Shown here: positions 60,989-64,000 of the stretch, one piece after another
Numbering within the stretch: position 1 is the stretch's first letter
Layout: the number at the start of each line of letters is the position of its first letter
NCBI GenBank assembly: GCA_016125185.1
Contig: WGMG01000001.1
Span: 667,623-731,622 of the forward strand
From: Armatimonadota bacterium
GTDB taxonomy: Bacteria; Armatimonadota; Fimbriimonadia; Fimbriimonadales; Fimbriimonadaceae
Reading direction: 5' to 3'
DNA: 64,000 bases
Notes under the pieces: generated by a model
What the model was told of the DNA's origin: nothing
The model's database searches: none
What the model saw: only the letters and a program-made list of their open reading frames with translations
Made by a program: the position numbers and the translations under genes

Positions 60989-61711
60989 ATGAATTTGGGC
61001 AAACTTACGCGCGGTGCGGCAGTCGTCGTATTCGCCTCCAGTGCGATCTTCGCTAACGCTCAGACGACAAGCATGTGGTGGAATAAGTCGGGTGACTCCG
61101 CGACCCTCATGCCGCCGACCGTCGACGTCGTCGCCGGTTCGACCGTCACTTTGAGCGTTTATCTCTCGACGTCTGGCTTCACGGGCAACCTGTCGGCTGT
61201 CTCCGTTTTCCTTGGCTACGATACAACCAACTCGATGACGGATACCGCAGTGCCGGATGGCAGCGGCATCACTATCGCCCATGGCGGAACCAACGCTTCT
61301 CCGACCGGACTCCCGCTCGCATGGTCGTCGTCGTTCAGTGGTGGCGTGGTCCTCAACAAGCTTGGTGGCGGTTTCGACGCTTCTTCCGCGAGCCGACCGT
61401 TTGGCTTGTGGACCTCCAACGTGACCTTCGGCGACTTCGGCTTCACCGATACCTCGGCGACCCGAATGTTCGATGTCACGCTGACGGTTGACGGATCGCT
61501 GGCCGATGGTTCGCTGCGACCGATCACCATCTACGCTCTGCCTTCGATGCCGGGCGCATGGGATTCGGAAGTCTTCGATTCCAACTCGGTGAGCGCTGCT
61601 CCGCAGGCCTACACTGCAAATCTGCATGTGGTCAACCCCGTTCCGGAACCTGCCTCGCTGGCTGTTCTCGGCCTTGGCGCCGTCGCTCTTATCCGACGCC
61701 GCAAGAAGTAA
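60989..61711 (+). CDS. PEP-CTERM sorted extracellular protein
   Basis: 240 residues from ATG 60989 with a signal peptide (AAVVVFASSAIFANAQ). Beta-sandwich body like cohesin-type or dockerin-less domains (TVTLSVYLSTSGFTGNLSAV). The C-terminus is a typical PEP-CTERM: VPEPASLAVL, a hydrophobic stretch and RRRKK. Such proteins are cut by an EpsH/exosortase and exposed on the surface or in exopolysaccharide. The exosortase gene is not in the window. Confidence 0.85.
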   Translation: MNLGKLTRGAAVVVFASSAIFANAQTTSMWWNKSGDSATLMPPTVDVVAGSTVTLSVYLSTSGFTGNLSAVSVFLGYDTTNSMTDTAVPDGSGITIAHGGTNASPTGLPLAWSSSFSGGVVLNKLGGGFDASSASRPFGLWTSNVTFGDFGFTDTSATRMFDVTLTVDGSLADGSLRPITIYALPSMPGAWDSEVFDSNSVSAAPQAYTANLHVVNPVPEPASLAVLGLGAVALIRRRKK

Positions 61712-61725
61712 ACCAAATTCGTAGC

Positions 61726-61757
61726 GTGTCTGCGTCGAGTCTTCTCGGCGCAGGCAC
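61726..61757 (+). terminator. Long hairpin after the PEP-CTERM gene
   Basis: GTGTCTGCG-T-CGAG (61726-61739), TCTT loop, CTCG-G-CGCAGGCAC (61744-61757); 14 pairs including G-U wobbles. The T-rich stretch follows only after 15 nt, so it may be a weak terminator or an mRNA stabiliser. Confidence 0.55.
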
Positions 61758-61846
61758 CGATGCGAAAAACTTTCTTTCTATTCCTAGTACCCAGTGGACG
61801 CGGCCTTCGGTGCTCCCCGTCGCTCCTAACTTTGGGTGGGTCATCA

Positions 61847-64000
61847 ATGAAACTAAACGCAAAATCCAGAAATACATTCTCTTTCGGTCGATTGCTGAAG
61901 GGTGGGGTTGTTGCTTCGGTAATGCTCGGTTCGATCGCTGTATCGAGCGCGCAGACCGTCGGCAAGGCTTATACGCTCAGCACCAAACCGATTGTCGAGA
62001 CGACAGCGCAAATTATGCAGCGTGAGCGCCAGTTCGGTCCGAAGCTTCCCATTCGCAAGCTGAAAGACACAGAAACTGAACACGAGATCGATCGAGACCA
62101 TCTTCCTCAAAACCCGTTGTCCCCGGCCTCGCCTATGTGGCCCCCGGTCGTCAACGACGTCAAGATTCTTCCTCCCGGTGACACAACCATCGGCGATGGC
62201 AAGACGCCTCCTCCGCCCAACTTCTCGGTGCCGGTCAACTTTGGTGGACCGACCCTCGGCGAAAGTGGCTTCGTTCCGCCCGACTCCGACGGCGATGTCA
62301 GCTACAGCTCGGTCATTGTCGCCGCTAACGGCCGGATCAAGGGCTACGATCGGCTCGGTAACCTGAGTTCGCTCAACGCAACGACAGACAACTTCTTTGC
62401 CTCCGTTCGAGGTTCCAGTACCAGTGACCCGCGAGTCGTTTTCGATAAGATTACGAACCGATGGTTCGTCGAGATCATCGACGTCACGAGCTCGAATAAC
62501 CGAATCTGCATCGCTTATAGCAATGGCGAGGTCATCAACGCCTCCACCACCTGGACGTTCTTCCAATTCGCGCAGAACGTTGGCGGCGGTGCATCCGGCT
62601 TTGCCGACTACGGAACGCTCGGCGTCGATGCTAACGGCGTCTATGTCGGCACCAACCGATTCACCTCGTCCTTCCAGAACTGCGATGTCTTCGCCATCAA
62701 CAAGGCCAACCTGTTGAGCGGCACCCTGACGGTTACGCCGTTCCGAAATATGATTTCGAGCAGCACCGGCATGTTCACACCGTGGCCCGCCACCAACGAC
62801 GATCCGACCGCAACGGTCGCCTTCGTAGTCGGTGTCGACGCCGGCGTCTACGGCAAGCTCGACTATCGTCGCATCACCTACTCTTCGGGTACGTTCAGCA
62901 TCTCTGGTAACTCTGGGCTGACGGTTCCGACCACTTACAGCCCTCTCGCGATGCCGATTCCAACCTCGGCCTCTACGACGGGTGCCATCGACTCGCTCGA
63001 TGACCGACTCTTCTACGCTCGCGTCTGCCGAAACCGCCTGACCGGTGAAGTCAACGTTCATACCGCTCACGGTATTCGAATGACTTCCGCTGGCGTCGGC
63101 TCTAGCGGCGGCGATCGAAGCGGCGCTCGATGGTACAACATCGGAAGCGTCTTCTCGGGAACGGCAAGCCTGCTCAACTCAGGAACCGTTGTGGATGGCG
63201 CGAGCAGCGGCTTCAAGTACCTCTCGATCCCGTCGGTAGGAATGAATGGCCAGGGCCATCAGTACATTGGCTTCACCATGGGCAATGCGACGAATTCGCC
63301 TGGCGTGGGCGGCTCTCTTCGCCTTACGTCCGACGCGCTGGTCTCTTCTCCGACGCTCATCAATGCCGGCGCAAACTACTATGCGGTGCAGGGCACGTCC
63401 GGTACCCAGCGATGGGGCGACTACTCGTTTACGATGGTCGATCCGCGCGACATGATGAGCTTCTGGACCTTCCAGGAATACTGCAACTCCAACAACTCGT
63501 GGCAGGTTCGCTGTATGAAGATCCTGGCTCCGGCTCCGACCGTGAGCGGCCTTTCGCCGTCCTCGGTCACGCAAGGCGACACCACGAATATCGTGGTGAC
63601 CGGTACCGGCATCTTCGACCCCGACTCCACCTACCCGGACCATCTGGCGTTCAGCTTCGGCGCAAACATCACGGTCAATTCGGTCACTTGGAACAGCGCG
63701 ACGCAGGCAACCGTGAACATTACGGTTGGTGGAAGCGCCGCGACGGGCTCGCGAACAGTGACCCTGACGAACCCGGATGGCCAAACGGCAACCGGCTCGA
63801 TCACGGTCAATACTGGTCTGAAGACGGTCTCTGGCACGTTGGCTCTGACGAGCTACACGGGTTCGGTCTCCGGTCTCCAGTTCGTTTACGAACTGCGCGA
63901 CGCCTCGACGAACGCGCTGATCGAAACGCACAACATCACGGGTCTTGGCTCGGGTAACACGTTCAGCTTCACGACCTCGCAGGCTGCAGGCAACTACAAA
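61847..64000 (+). CDS. Large secreted protein with IPT/TIG domain, partial (3' end off window)
   Basis: 718 codons open to the window edge. Starts ATG 61847 with a twin-basic signal peptide (GRLLKGGVVASVMLGSIAVSSA). A beta-rich region spans about 100-550, with NFFASVRGSSTSDPRVVFDK and RWFVEIIDVTSSNNRICIAY, resembling six-bladed or BNR-like secreted repeats. Then comes an IPT/TIG domain (PTVSGLSPSSVTQGDTTNIV, GTRTVTLTNPDGQTATG-like) and the beginning of another Ig-like domain. No catalytic motif seen. Probably a surface protein akin to the PEP-CTERM protein just upstream. Confidence 0.75.
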   Translation, partial: MKLNAKSRNTFSFGRLLKGGVVASVMLGSIAVSSAQTVGKAYTLSTKPIVETTAQIMQRERQFGPKLPIRKLKDTETEHEIDRDHLPQNPLSPASPMWPPVVNDVKILPPGDTTIGDGKTPPPPNFSVPVNFGGPTLGESGFVPPDSDGDVSYSSVIVAANGRIKGYDRLGNLSSLNATTDNFFASVRGSSTSDPRVVFDKITNRWFVEIIDVTSSNNRICIAYSNGEVINASTTWTFFQFAQNVGGGASGFADYGTLGVDANGVYVGTNRFTSSFQNCDVFAINKANLLSGTLTVTPFRNMISSSTGMFTPWPATNDDPTATVAFVVGVDAGVYGKLDYRRITYSSGTFSISGNSGLTVPTTYSPLAMPIPTSASTTGAIDSLDDRLFYARVCRNRLTGEVNVHTAHGIRMTSAGVGSSGGDRSGARWYNIGSVFSGTASLLNSGTVVDGASSGFKYLSIPSVGMNGQGHQYIGFTMGNATNSPGVGGSLRLTSDALVSSPTLINAGANYYAVQGTSGTQRWGDYSFTMVDPRDMMSFWTFQEYCNSNNSWQVRCMKILAPAPTVSGLSPSSVTQGDTTNIVVTGTGIFDPDSTYPDHLAFSFGANITVNSVTWNSATQATVNITVGGSAATGSRTVTLTNPDGQTATGSITVNTGLKTVSGTLALTSYTGSVSGLQFVYELRDASTNALIETHNITGLGSGNTFSFTTSQAAGNYK

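Noticed and set aside
61853..63070. Minus-strand frame of about 400 codons opposite the IPT/TIG protein
   Set aside because: Antisense to a continuous secreted-protein frame with signal peptide; composition is Arg/Asp/Val-rich shadow sequence.
1..64000. CRISPR array, tRNA, rRNA, prophage or insertion sequence
   Set aside because: No regular spacer array, cloverleaf, rRNA motif, phage gene or transposase could be recognised by eye.

Overview
The window looks like chromosome from a diderm, moderately GC-rich bacterium, most plausibly Armatimonadota (Fimbriimonadia-like). That placement is inferred from gene content and style, not from a database search. Supporting features are a PEP-CTERM protein (VPEP, hydrophobic stretch, RRRKK), outer-membrane barrels ending in Phe, a kumamolisin-type S53 protease, many secreted sugar-active or beta-propeller proteins, and frequent TANNNT boxes 6-9 nt upstream of start codons, as in leaderless transcripts. 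Most of the window is housekeeping and metabolic DNA. I see no prophage, CRISPR array, tRNA or rRNA.

Layout. 1-3533 (minus): prfB with a classical +1 frameshift site, a DUF1573 protein carrying a decayed matrixin-like domain, and a UshA-like phosphoesterase cut by the window edge. 3679-5808: secreted S53 protease with a strong terminator. 5875-12918 (minus): fliS and a FliT-like partner, a small membrane protein, and the distal spc operon (rpsN-rpsH-rplF-rplR-rpsE-rpmD-rplO-secY-adk-map), which starts abruptly at rpsN because rplN/rplX/rplE are not upstream. 13131-15577: chemoreceptor plus a thioredoxin-fold protein. 15944-19440 (minus): thioesterase, small protein, a 645-residue unknown and dapF. 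19485-25053 (plus): D-apionate-lactonase-like protein, FAD oxidoreductase, secreted protein, GH95 fucosidase. 25043-26564 (minus): speE and a TMEM175-like channel.

26665-32620 (plus): YCII protein, secreted unknown, Asp-box propeller protein and a cytochrome-c/PQQ sugar dehydrogenase. 32869-37082 (minus): Xer recombinase, fabF, acpP, FAD oxidoreductase. 37128-40563 (plus): small secreted protein, then rpmH-rnpA-yidD-yidC-khpB; rnpA has no ATG/GTG/TTG and appears to start at ATA. 40660-45961 (plus): enolase-superfamily enzyme, unknown, LD-carboxypeptidase, phosphodiester glycosidase, nadA. 45934-48914 (minus): lon and a GbsR-type regulator. 49031-50266: two PilZ-like proteins; then fdxA (minus), a TraF/PorV-like barrel, an IscA/ErpA-type protein with a Cys/Gly tail, a porin and fabI. 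54516-54955 is a four-helix-bundle (23S intervening-sequence-type) cassette bounded by inverted heptamer repeats. 54953-59112 (minus) is an ABC importer whose binding protein is fused to one permease and whose other permease is greatly enlarged. 59193-64000: MFS transporter, small membrane protein, PEP-CTERM protein and a large secreted IPT/TIG protein running off the right edge.

Functional themes are protein synthesis and membrane insertion (spc genes, prfB, rpmH/rnpA/yidD/yidC), fatty-acid synthesis (acpP, fabF, fabI), envelope and murein metabolism (dapF, LD-carboxypeptidase, porins), and sugar acquisition (GH95, apionate-lactonase-like, PQQ dehydrogenase, ABC importer). The most distinctive items are the AUA-start rnpA, the fused ABC importer, the heptamer-flanked four-helix cassette, the pseudo-matrixin/DUF1573 protein and the recurrent leaderless-type promoters.
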